A stretch of DNA of 64,000 nt from Autumnicola tepida. Its GTDB lineage: Bacteria; Bacteroidota; Bacteroidia; Flavobacteriales; Flavobacteriaceae. The notes beneath the pieces were generated by a model that had not been told where the DNA came from, did not search any database, and saw nothing but the letters and a program-made list of their open reading frames with translations. Shown here one piece after another: positions 32,178-40,326 of this stretch; position 1 is the first letter of the stretch, and each line of letters begins with the position of its first letter. The stretch spans positions 117,156 through 181,155 of the forward strand of contig NZ_JAVRHQ010000006.1 of the NCBI RefSeq assembly GCF_031846485.1, given 5' to 3'. A program made the position numbers and the translations under genes.

Positions 32178-35100
32178 ATGGGGCCAATTTCTACCGGCCT
32201 GGGCGAAATATACCAGTATACTCTTGAAGTTGAAGAGGAATATAAAGATGAATATTCTCCTACTGAACTCAGGACGATTCAGGACTGGATTGTACGCCGG
32301 CAAATGGCAATGGTACCAGGAGTAGTGGAAGTAAACGGTGTAGGTGGCAGGATAAAACAATTTGAAGTTGCTGTAAATCCCGAAGAATTGCGTGCTATCG
32401 GGCTGAGTATTTCTGATGTTTTTAATGCCCTGGAACTTAATAATGCCAATACCGGCGGTGCTTATATTGAAAAGGACCATCAGGCAAACTTTATTCGGGG
32501 GGAAGGCCTGGCCCGTAGTGTGGAAGACCTGGAGAAAATCGTGGTAAAAAATTCTGATGGCATTCCTGTTACCATTCAAGATGTTGCCGATGTGAAAATT
32601 GGTAGCGCAGTGCGATACGGAGCACTTACTAAAAATGGCGAAGGCGAAACTGTTGGTGGCATGGTGATGATGTTAAAAGGTGCCAATTCCAATGAAGTGA
32701 TTGACAATGTAAAGAACCGGATTGTGCAAATCCAGAAGTCCTTGCCGGAAGGAGTTTCTATAAAACCATTTCTGGACCGTAGTGAACTCATAAGTGAAAC
32801 CACTTCTACCGTAACCGGAAATCTTTTGGAAGGCGGGCTTATTGTAATTTTCGTGCTGGTACTGCTGCTGGGGAACTGGCGCGGAGGCCTAATTGTGGCT
32901 TCTACAATTCCTTTATCCCTTTTGTTCGCTTTTATCCTGATGAATATTTTTGATGTTTGGGCCAACCTGATGAGCCTTGGAGCCATCGATTTTGGGATTA
33001 TTGTAGACGGTGCGGTGATTATTGTGGAAAGCACCGTATTTCTGCTTCATCAGCGGATCTTAAAAAACAGGAAAATTGGTAAGAAAGAGCATGATGAGAT
33101 TGCATCTTCTTCAGCAAAAAAGATGATGAATTCGGCATTTTTCGGCCAGCTTATTATCCTTATTGTTTTTCTTCCCATTCTCGCCCTGGAAGGTGTGGAG
33201 GGCAAAATGTTCAGGCCCATGGCGCTTACTTTTATTTTTGCCATGATAGGTGCAATGATTTTATGCCTTACCTATGTGCCCATGATTTCTTCTCTATTTC
33301 TGAAGGAATCCCCGAAGCAAAAGGAATCCTGGGGAGACAAAATTATTGGCTGGACCCAAAGAAAATATGAACCGCTTTTAAAAACTTCTCTTAAAAGAGC
33401 CAAAATTGTTCTTGGATCTGCGGTGGTACTTTTCGCTGTGGCTGTTTTCTTATTCACAAGAATGGGGGGAGAATTTATTCCGCAGCTGGATGAAGGGGAT
33501 ATCGCATTTCATATTATTCTGAAGCCGGGAAGTTCGCTGTCTGAAGGTATAGCCACTTCAACTAAAATTGAAAAATTACTGCTGAATGAGTTTCCGGAAA
33601 TCGAACAGGTGGTAAGCCGGTTTGGTGTTTCAGATGTTCCCACAGATCCTATGCCGATGGATATTGGTGACAGTTTTATTATTCTGAAGCCAAAATCGGA
33701 GTGGACTTCCGCAGAAACAAAAGATGAACTTATTGCCAAAATAAAGAAGACCATTGGTGTTATTCCGGGAGTTAGCTACGAGTTTACCCAGCCGGTGGAA
33801 ATGCGTTTTAATGAACTTTTAACCGGGGTGCGCGAAGATGTGGCGGTGAAACTTTATGGGGAAGACCTGCAGGTGCTGGCTTCTAAGGCCAGTGAAATGG
33901 GTAAGATTATAAGAAAGATAGATGGAGTGGCCGATCTTAAGGTGGAAGCTACCGCCGGGCTACCACAAATTACCGTTAATTACAACCGCTCCAAACTCGC
34001 GCAGTACGGCTTGCAGGTGAGTACGCTCAACTCGCTTATTCAATCTGCTTTTGCAGGAGGTAAGGCCGGGGTGATTTTTGAAGGGGAAAAACGTTTTGAC
34101 CTGGTGGTTCGTCTGGCGGAAAGTGAGCGTACAAATATTGAAAATATCAGGAATTTATATGTCACGCTGCCTTCCGGGACTCAGGTACCGCTAAGGGAAG
34201 TGGCGCAGATTTCCTATCAGCCCGGCCCGATGCAGATTAGCAGGGACAATACCAACCGTAGGACGTATGTGGGAGTGAACATAAGGAACCGCGATGTAAA
34301 ATCTGTTGTTAGCGATATTCAACAGAAAATGGATGAGGAATTGCAATTACCGCCGGGATATTATATTAGGTATGGCGGTGCTTTTGAGAATTTTGAAAGG
34401 GCGAGCAAACGACTGCAAATTGTGGTGCCCATTGCTTTGCTGCTCATTTTCATACTCATCTTTTTCGCCTTGAAATCTTTCAAACAAACCACCATGATCT
34501 ATATGGCCATCCCGCTGGCAGCCATTGGCGGAGTATATGCGTTGTGGCTGCGGGATATGCCCTTTAGTATTTCGGCAGGAGTGGGTTTTATAGTGCTTTT
34601 TGGGGTTGCTGTTTTAAACGGACTCGTATTGATTAGCGGGTTAAATGAGCTGAAGGAAGAGGGAGTCAACAGTTTAAGTCAGCGTTTAACAGAAGGCACA
34701 AAACGAAGAATAAGGCCAATATTGCTTACTGCTTTAACTGATGTGCTGGGATTTTTACCAATGGCGGTTTCAGGCTCTGCAGGGGCCGAGGTGCAACGGC
34801 CACTGGCCACGGTCGTTATTGGAGGTTTAATTACTTCAACCTTGCTTACATTGTTTATCCTGCCAATCTTGTACAAATGGACCGAGGAGCGGGAAGGTAA
34901 ATTTAAGCTGAATAAAAAGTTTGTGCCGGCCACTGTCCTTCTTGCATTGTTTTTTCTGAACCCGATAAAGGCAAAGTCTCAGGAATTAAATGATTTACCT
35001 GAGATAAATCAGCAGCAGGCGGTGGAGATGGCCTTAAAAAATTATCCTTTACTGAAGAGTAGGCTGCTGGAAATAGAACAGGCCAAAGCTGAAAAAATTT

Positions 35101-36134
35101 CGGCCTGGGATTTTGGGGAAACCCAGGTTTTCACAGGTGGGGAAGAACTGGATGAAGAGCGAGGGATTTATACCAAAATAGGAATTCAGCAGCAGGATAT
35201 AGATATTTTCGGAATTTTGCCCGGGCGTAAACTTCAGAAGGAAAAAGTATCTTTTGCCGAGAAATCTTTTGATCTTTCTCAATTGAAGGTAGCGCAGGCC
35301 GTGCGTGAAATATGGAGCAGGGCTTATTTTGCCCGCCGAAAATTCGATGTTCTAAATCGGCTGGATTCTGTTTATCAGCGTTTTTCTGAAGCTGTAGATT
35401 TGCGATATGAAGTGGAAGCTATTTCCCGACTGGAAATGCTAACGGCGAAGAACAAAGCCGCAGAAATAGTTGTTCAGAAACAGCAGGCTTACCATGATTA
35501 TCTTTCTGTTTTGCAGCAACTAAACCTGTGGATAGGTGATGAAAGGAAATTTACTGTTGCTGAAGGTTATACAATTGGTTCCCTGATTCCGCAGAAAATT
35601 TCTGCTGAAGAATTTTCAGATCACCCTGAACTTGCCACCGCTCGCCAGAAAATTGATTTAGCAGAAGCGGAATTTAGTCTTACTAAATCTAATTTTCTGC
35701 CAAAATTCAACCTTAGGTATGGCCTTCAGGAAGTAAATGGAGCTTCTGGATTTTACAGTTATCAGGCGGGAATTTCCATTCCGGTTTTATCGGGAGAGGC
35801 TTATGCAGATGTAAAAACGGCAAAAATCGAAAAGAAAATCGCTTCCCAGACTGCTGACTTTCAGCAGCGAAAATTTAAATCTCAATTGTCCAGTGCTTTT
35901 CAGAATTATAAAAAATGGGAGGAATCCTGGCAATTTTACCAGGATGAAGCACTGCCTTTAAATGAAGAACAGTTACAGGGTTCGTTACTGGCTTTTAAAG
36001 AGGGCGCAATAGAATATGTTGCCTTTATTCAAAATATGGACAATGCCCTGCAAACTGAATTAAATGCCCTAAAAACATTTAAAAATTATCAGCTGGCCGT
36101 GGCAGAACTTCAGTATTTCCTTAATTCTAAATAA
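32178..36134 (+). CDS. CzcA-type RND permease fused to a CzcC-type outer-membrane factor (lacks its N-terminus through frameshift)
   Basis: 1318 residues in this frame; about 1447 with the 31775 fragment restored. Residues 1 to about 900 are the RND permease body, with the CzcA-type TM4 motif AIDFGIIVDGAVIIVES near residue 270 (the DFG type tied to divalent Zn/Co/Cd export). After the last membrane helix (LPILYKW) the chain continues through a short hydrophobic segment (FVPATVLLALFFLNPIKAKSQ, residues about 915-935) into a TolC-family domain of about 380 residues with coiled-coil-like helices. Permease-channel fusions of this type are known in Bacteroidota. As sequenced, the protein lacks TM1 and the start of the first loop, so the pump is probably inactive unless the duplication reverts or is an error. 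Confidence 0.9.
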   Translation: MGPISTGLGEIYQYTLEVEEEYKDEYSPTELRTIQDWIVRRQMAMVPGVVEVNGVGGRIKQFEVAVNPEELRAIGLSISDVFNALELNNANTGGAYIEKDHQANFIRGEGLARSVEDLEKIVVKNSDGIPVTIQDVADVKIGSAVRYGALTKNGEGETVGGMVMMLKGANSNEVIDNVKNRIVQIQKSLPEGVSIKPFLDRSELISETTSTVTGNLLEGGLIVIFVLVLLLGNWRGGLIVASTIPLSLLFAFILMNIFDVWANLMSLGAIDFGIIVDGAVIIVESTVFLLHQRILKNRKIGKKEHDEIASSSAKKMMNSAFFGQLIILIVFLPILALEGVEGKMFRPMALTFIFAMIGAMILCLTYVPMISSLFLKESPKQKESWGDKIIGWTQRKYEPLLKTSLKRAKIVLGSAVVLFAVAVFLFTRMGGEFIPQLDEGDIAFHIILKPGSSLSEGIATSTKIEKLLLNEFPEIEQVVSRFGVSDVPTDPMPMDIGDSFIILKPKSEWTSAETKDELIAKIKKTIGVIPGVSYEFTQPVEMRFNELLTGVREDVAVKLYGEDLQVLASKASEMGKIIRKIDGVADLKVEATAGLPQITVNYNRSKLAQYGLQVSTLNSLIQSAFAGGKAGVIFEGEKRFDLVVRLAESERTNIENIRNLYVTLPSGTQVPLREVAQISYQPGPMQISRDNTNRRTYVGVNIRNRDVKSVVSDIQQKMDEELQLPPGYYIRYGGAFENFERASKRLQIVVPIALLLIFILIFFALKSFKQTTMIYMAIPLAAIGGVYALWLRDMPFSISAGVGFIVLFGVAVLNGLVLISGLNELKEEGVNSLSQRLTEGTKRRIRPILLTALTDVLGFLPMAVSGSAGAEVQRPLATVVIGGLITSTLLTLFILPILYKWTEEREGKFKLNKKFVPATVLLALFFLNPIKAKSQELNDLPEINQQQAVEMALKNYPLLKSRLLEIEQAKAEKISAWDFGETQVFTGGEELDEERGIYTKIGIQQQDIDIFGILPGRKLQKEKVSFAEKSFDLSQLKVAQAVREIWSRAYFARRKFDVLNRLDSVYQRFSEAVDLRYEVEAISRLEMLTAKNKAAEIVVQKQQAYHDYLSVLQQLNLWIGDERKFTVAEGYTIGSLIPQKISAEEFSDHPELATARQKIDLAEAEFSLTKSNFLPKFNLRYGLQEVNGASGFYSYQAGISIPVLSGEAYADVKTAKIEKKIASQTADFQQRKFKSQLSSAFQNYKKWEESWQFYQDEALPLNEEQLQGSLLAFKEGAIEYVAFIQNMDNALQTELNALKTFKNYQLAVAELQYFLNSK

Positions 36135-36140
36135 ATCAAG

Positions 36141-37340
36141 ATGAAATTTTATTCAAAATATATATTTATTTTTCTAACCGGATTTTTAATGATTTCCTGT
36201 GGAGATGAAACCGGTACTAATGAAAAAGAAGCTGCTGTTTCAGAAAATCCAGGAGCAGGAGCAGAGAAAGCTTCCGCAAAAAGTACCGAGGTAATGATTT
36301 CCCAGCAGCAGTTTGATGCGCTGGATATTAAAATTGACACCCTGGCTACACGTTCCATGAGCGGATTTGTAGAGGCAAACGGCCATCTGGAAGTTCCGCC
36401 GCAAAGCGAGGCCACTGTAACAACTTCTCTGGGGGCAAACATTGCTTCCATAGAGGTGATTGAGGGAGATAATGTGAAAAAAGGCCAGGTGTTAGCCTAC
36501 ATTTCTCATCCCGATATTGTGGAAATTCAGACAAGGTTTTTGAATATGGCGAACGAGAAGGAATTCCAGGAGAAGGAATATAACCGCCAGCAAAAATTGT
36601 ATGAAGCAGGTGTGGGGTCTGGAGAAGGTTTTCAAAAAGCTGAAGCTGCCTACCGAAACGCCAAAGGTAATTTACAGGGCCTTAAAGCTCAGCTATCTTT
36701 ATTAAATTTGAATCCGCAGGCTATTTTAAACGGGAATTTGGCGCAGCGGGTGCCTTTAAAAAGCCCAATTGCGGGAGCTGTGCAAAAAGTGAACATAAAA
36801 ACGGGGCAGTATGTGCAGGCTCAGCAAAATTTGTTCGAAATTGTAAATACAGAGCATGTGCATGCAGATTTGATGGTTTTTGAAAGGGACGTTGCCCTGG
36901 TAGAGGAGGGGCAGCAGGTAAATTTTACGGTAGAATCTTTGCCGGGAACCGAGCTGCAGGCTAAAATTCTTTCCATTGGCAAAACTTTTGAAGAAGACCC
37001 TAAAGCCTTACATATACATGCCGAGATTGAAGACAAGCCAAAAAACCTGATCCCGGGCATGTATGTGCGGGGCAGGATTGCGGTTGAAGATAACGGCACC
37101 ATGGCCATGCCTGAGGACGCTATTGCGACTAACGGAGGCCGGTCTTACGTTTTTTCTGCGGAAGAAGAAGGGGAAGCATGGAGTTTTAAGCCTGTGGAGG
37201 TTATTACCGGCACGCGGGACAATGAATGGGTAGAGGTGAGTTTTGTATCCAAACCTGAAGCCGGGTTGAAATTTGCCTTCAATAATGCCTATTATCTCAT
37301 GGCCGAAATGCAAAAAAGAGAAGGCGGGCATCATCATTAA
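36141..37340 (+). CDS. CzcB-type periplasmic adaptor lipoprotein
   Basis: 399 residues. Lipoprotein signal ending MISCGD (Cys20). Adaptor architecture: beta-barrel and lipoyl half (GANIASIEVIEGDNVKKGQ), helical hairpin (about 130-185), second lipoyl half LKSPIAGAVQKVNIKTGQY, barrel and membrane-proximal domain, ending GGHHH. Partner of the permease-channel fusion encoded 6 nt upstream. Confidence 0.92.
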   Translation: MKFYSKYIFIFLTGFLMISCGDETGTNEKEAAVSENPGAGAEKASAKSTEVMISQQQFDALDIKIDTLATRSMSGFVEANGHLEVPPQSEATVTTSLGANIASIEVIEGDNVKKGQVLAYISHPDIVEIQTRFLNMANEKEFQEKEYNRQQKLYEAGVGSGEGFQKAEAAYRNAKGNLQGLKAQLSLLNLNPQAILNGNLAQRVPLKSPIAGAVQKVNIKTGQYVQAQQNLFEIVNTEHVHADLMVFERDVALVEEGQQVNFTVESLPGTELQAKILSIGKTFEEDPKALHIHAEIEDKPKNLIPGMYVRGRIAVEDNGTMAMPEDAIATNGGRSYVFSAEEEGEAWSFKPVEVITGTRDNEWVEVSFVSKPEAGLKFAFNNAYYLMAEMQKREGGHHH

Positions 37341-37350
37341 ATCTTCAAAA

Positions 37351-38004
37351 ATGGAAAACCAGGATAAAGAAAAAGTTCAGAAAGGCCTGCATTACGCCAT
37401 GATTTTAAGCGTAATTACCATTGCCTACAATACCATAGAAGGAATAGTTTCTACCTTTTTTGGCGCCAGCGACGAGACGCTGGCGCTTTTTGGGTTTGGA
37501 CTGGATAGTTTTGTAGAAGTGCTTTCCGGAGTGGGAATCGCGCACATGATATACAGGATGAAACGCAACAGCATAAACGAAAGGGATAAGTTCGAAATTA
37601 CCGCCCTTAGAATTACGGGTACTGCTCTGTATATTCTTACAGCCGGGCTTATAGTTGGGGCGGGTATTTCTATTTTTAATCAATCTGAACCTGAGACTAC
37701 AATGGCCGGAATTATTGTAGCGGGAATTTCCATTTTGACCATGTATTTTCTTTATGCTGAAAAAATGAAAGTCGGGAAAAAACTGGACAGCAAACCAATA
37801 ATTTCAGATGCGAAATGTACCAAAACCTGTTTTTATCTCTCTTTTATCTTGCTGGCTTCAAGCCTGATATATGAAATTTGGCAAATTCCATATATAGATG
37901 CTTTAGGAAGTATTGGTATTGCGTGGTATGCCTGGAAAGAAGGAAAGGAAGCTTTTGAAAACGCCAAAAGTAAAAGTCTTTCCTGTTCCAGTGATTGTTG
38001 TTAA
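37351..38004 (+). CDS. CDF-like cation transporter with Cys-rich tail
   Basis: 217 residues from the ATG at 37351 (an upstream TTG would overlap the adaptor gene and is rejected). Six hydrophobic segments, with YNTIEGIVSTFFGASDETLALFGFGLDSFVE giving Asp/Glu residues in TM positions typical of the cation diffusion facilitator superfamily, though the cytoplasmic CDF domain is missing. The C-terminus SLSCSSDCC and an internal AKCTKTC are potential metal-binding sites. Likely moves a divalent metal ion across the inner membrane to feed the efflux system. Confidence 0.82.
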   Translation: MENQDKEKVQKGLHYAMILSVITIAYNTIEGIVSTFFGASDETLALFGFGLDSFVEVLSGVGIAHMIYRMKRNSINERDKFEITALRITGTALYILTAGLIVGAGISIFNQSEPETTMAGIIVAGISILTMYFLYAEKMKVGKKLDSKPIISDAKCTKTCFYLSFILLASSLIYEIWQIPYIDALGSIGIAWYAWKEGKEAFENAKSKSLSCSSDCC

Positions 38005-38114
38005 AGTTTCAGATAATACTTTTCCTGCTTCTGCAAATTTCCTAAATTAATTATGTGTCGGAAAAACCGGAAATCTCCCCATTTATTTCATTTTAAATTT
38101 TTAAAACAATCGAT

Positions 38115-38651
38115 ATGAGAGGGAAATTGATTAAGGAGGGAAAACATGAATTATTCAGGACCACTCATGGGAACCATCTTCTAAACCTGGACGATAAAGA
38201 TTTTTATGCCCTGGTGGAAGGACAAAAAGGAGATGTGATCGTGCTTTCAGATGCAGATCATAAAAAGCAGTCCAGCCTTTCCCAAGGCAAATATTATTAT
38301 GCCGATTTTCAGGACGATCCGGAATTCCAGGATATGAGGCATTTGTTTATGGAAGATGGGGATCAATTCCGCGAACTTATTTTGCCCGAAGGCTTGCCTA
38401 CAAAAAGTGATAAACAAAAAAAGCTCATTAGGGAGAGCAAGAAACTTTCGAAAGAAAAAGTGCTGGAGCATGTAAAAGGAAAAGGAAATAAGGGCAGCGA
38501 AAAGCAGTATTCCGGTGAAAAGGAAGGGCTTCGCGAAAAAAATAAAGGAGAGCTTTATGATATGGCGAAGAAGGAAGATATCAGCGGCCGCTCAAAGATG
38601 GACAAGGAGGAGCTGGTAAAAAAAGTGAGCAAAGAAAAAAAGAAAGATTAG
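38115..38651 (+). CDS. Charged protein with a Rho-N/SAP-like C-terminal motif
   Basis: 178 residues. The N-terminal 90 residues form an unrecognised globular domain; a Lys/Glu-rich linker follows; the last about 45 residues (LREKNKGELYDMAKKEDI then SGRSKMDKEELVKKV) match the small helical Rho-N/SAP-like module often found in nucleic-acid-binding or stress proteins. Very basic/acidic overall. Stands alone between the metal operon and the Mo-hydroxylase genes. Confidence 0.65.
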   Translation: MRGKLIKEGKHELFRTTHGNHLLNLDDKDFYALVEGQKGDVIVLSDADHKKQSSLSQGKYYYADFQDDPEFQDMRHLFMEDGDQFRELILPEGLPTKSDKQKKLIRESKKLSKEKVLEHVKGKGNKGSEKQYSGEKEGLREKNKGELYDMAKKEDISGRSKMDKEELVKKVSKEKKKD

Positions 38652-38820
38652 GCTATTTTTTTACAATTCAGGCTAAATGCTATTTCATTTCCACGAATCA
38701 TAAAAAAATATTAAGGTGCTTCTATTGTCAAGTAAAAGCAGGAATAATTCTTAAATTCAGATTAGAAATCATCGAAAATATAAGGATGATTTTTTTCAAA
38801 ACTAATCAAACCAGCAAAAA

Positions 38821-39327
38821 ATGGAATTATCCAAACATCCTGAAACCACTTCCGTAGAACTTAATATAAACGGGAGAAAGGTGGAACTTCAAATATCAGC
38901 CTGGACAACGCTTCTTGATGCACTTCGTGAACACCTGCAGTTAACCGGCACAAAAAAGGGTTGTGATCATGGCCAGTGCGGGGCCTGTACCGTCCTGGTA
39001 AACGGCAAACACATCAATTCCTGCCTTACCCTGGCGGCGATGCAAACCGATAAGGAAATTACTACTATAGAAGGCCTTTCTAATGGTGAAAATCTTCACC
39101 CGGTACAGGAGGCTTTTATTGAACATGACGCTTTCCAGTGCGGCTATTGTACCCCGGGGCAAATTTGTTCTACGGTAGGAATGCTGAATATGAAAAAAGG
39201 CAACAGCCCGGAAGAAATACGGGACCTCATGAGCGGCAACATATGCCGGTGTGGTGCGTATGCCAATATTTATAAAGTGGTGGAAGAAATGAAAGAAAAA
39301 GGAACCGAAGGTACTCCTTCAATTTAA
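38821..39327 (+). CDS. Mo-hydroxylase [2Fe-2S] subunit (xanthine dehydrogenase small-subunit family), complex 1
   Basis: 168 residues. Plant-type 2Fe-2S domain GCDHGQCGACTVLVNG (residues about 47-62, third Cys in INSCLTL) and the second 2Fe-2S domain with FQCGYCTPGQI and MSGNICRCGAY. Carries electrons from the Mo site to FAD. No Tat signal, unlike the paralogue at 54372, so this complex is probably cytoplasmic. First gene of small-FAD-large order, like PaoABC. Confidence 0.92.
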   Translation: MELSKHPETTSVELNINGRKVELQISAWTTLLDALREHLQLTGTKKGCDHGQCGACTVLVNGKHINSCLTLAAMQTDKEITTIEGLSNGENLHPVQEAFIEHDAFQCGYCTPGQICSTVGMLNMKKGNSPEEIRDLMSGNICRCGAYANIYKVVEEMKEKGTEGTPSI

Positions 39328-39338
39328 AAATGTGAACT

Positions 39339-40325
39339 ATGAATAATATTTCTTTTACCCGGGCAAAGAATATTGATGCTGCGGTAGAAAACGCAACTGA
39401 CCAGGAAGAAAAAGTAAGATATATTGGAGGAGGTACCAATTTGCTGGACCTTATGAAATACCGTGTTGAAAATCCAGATCATCTTATTGATATAAATGAG
39501 CTGGACCTTTCTAAAATAGAAACTACAGAAGAGGGTGGAATGCTTCTCGGGGCTACCGTCACCAATGCCGATACCGCATATCATGAGGAAGTTGAGAAGA
39601 AATATCCTCTTCTTTCCAAAGCCATGCTGTCTGCCGCTTCCGCGCAATTGCGCAATATGGCCACCAATGGCGGTAACCTTTTACAGCGTACCCGCTGTTA
39701 TTATTTTTATGATACTTCCATGCCCTGCAACAAAAGGGAACCGGGAAGCGGTTGCTCGGCCCTGGAAGGCTTTAACCGTATTCATGCTATTTTAGGGGAA
39801 AGCGAGCATTGTATTGCCACTCATCCTTCAGATATGGCGGTGGCACTGGCCGCTCTGGATGCAATAGTAAAAGTTACCGGGAAAGAGGGAGAGCGCGCTA
39901 TTCCAATTCTGGAGTTTCATCGTTTGCCGGGAGACAATCCGCAAATAGAAACCAATTTAAAGGAAGGAGAATTAATTACCGGTATTGAACTGCCGCAAAA
40001 AGGTTTTGCTGAAAATTACGCATATCTCAAAGTCAGGGATCGGCCTTCTTACGCCTTTGCGCTCGTTTCTGTAGCTGCCGCAGTAGAACTTGAGGGAGAA
40101 AATATAAAAGATATTCGCGTTGCTCTTGGAGGAGTGGCCCATAAACCCTGGAGAAAGCCGGAAGTGGAGAAAAACTTCTACGGAAAAGCAGCCAGTCCAA
40201 AAAACTTCGAATCCCTGGCTGAAAAACTGATCGAAGGAGCAACGGGGTACGGAGATAATGATTTTAAAATCGGACTGGCTAAAAAGACCATTGTAAGAGC
40301 ACTAACTGAAGCAATTGAAAACTAA
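39339..40325 (+). CDS. Mo-hydroxylase FAD subunit, complex 1
   Basis: 328 residues. FAD-binding VRYIGGGTNLLDLMKY (residues 28-43), LGATVTNADTA, and SAQLRNMATNGGNLLQRTRC. A four-cysteine insertion (TRCYYFYD, PCNKREPGSGC, EHCIATHPSDMA) matches the extra [4Fe-4S]-binding loop known from PaoB and 4-hydroxybenzoyl-CoA reductase. Passes electrons from the iron-sulfur subunit to the acceptor. Start 11 nt after the previous stop. Confidence 0.92.
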   Translation: MNNISFTRAKNIDAAVENATDQEEKVRYIGGGTNLLDLMKYRVENPDHLIDINELDLSKIETTEEGGMLLGATVTNADTAYHEEVEKKYPLLSKAMLSAASAQLRNMATNGGNLLQRTRCYYFYDTSMPCNKREPGSGCSALEGFNRIHAILGESEHCIATHPSDMAVALAALDAIVKVTGKEGERAIPILEFHRLPGDNPQIETNLKEGELITGIELPQKGFAENYAYLKVRDRPSYAFALVSVAAAVELEGENIKDIRVALGGVAHKPWRKPEVEKNFYGKAASPKNFESLAEKLIEGATGYGDNDFKIGLAKKTIVRALTEAIEN

Positions 40326-40326
40326 T

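Noticed and set aside
37273..37350. TTG-initiated extension of the CDF-like transporter
   Set aside because: Lies inside the adaptor gene; the ATG at 37351 sits 10 nt after the adaptor stop.
40315..40326. TTG-initiated extension of the large subunit
   Set aside because: Overlaps the FAD-subunit stop; ATG at 40327 fits the family start.
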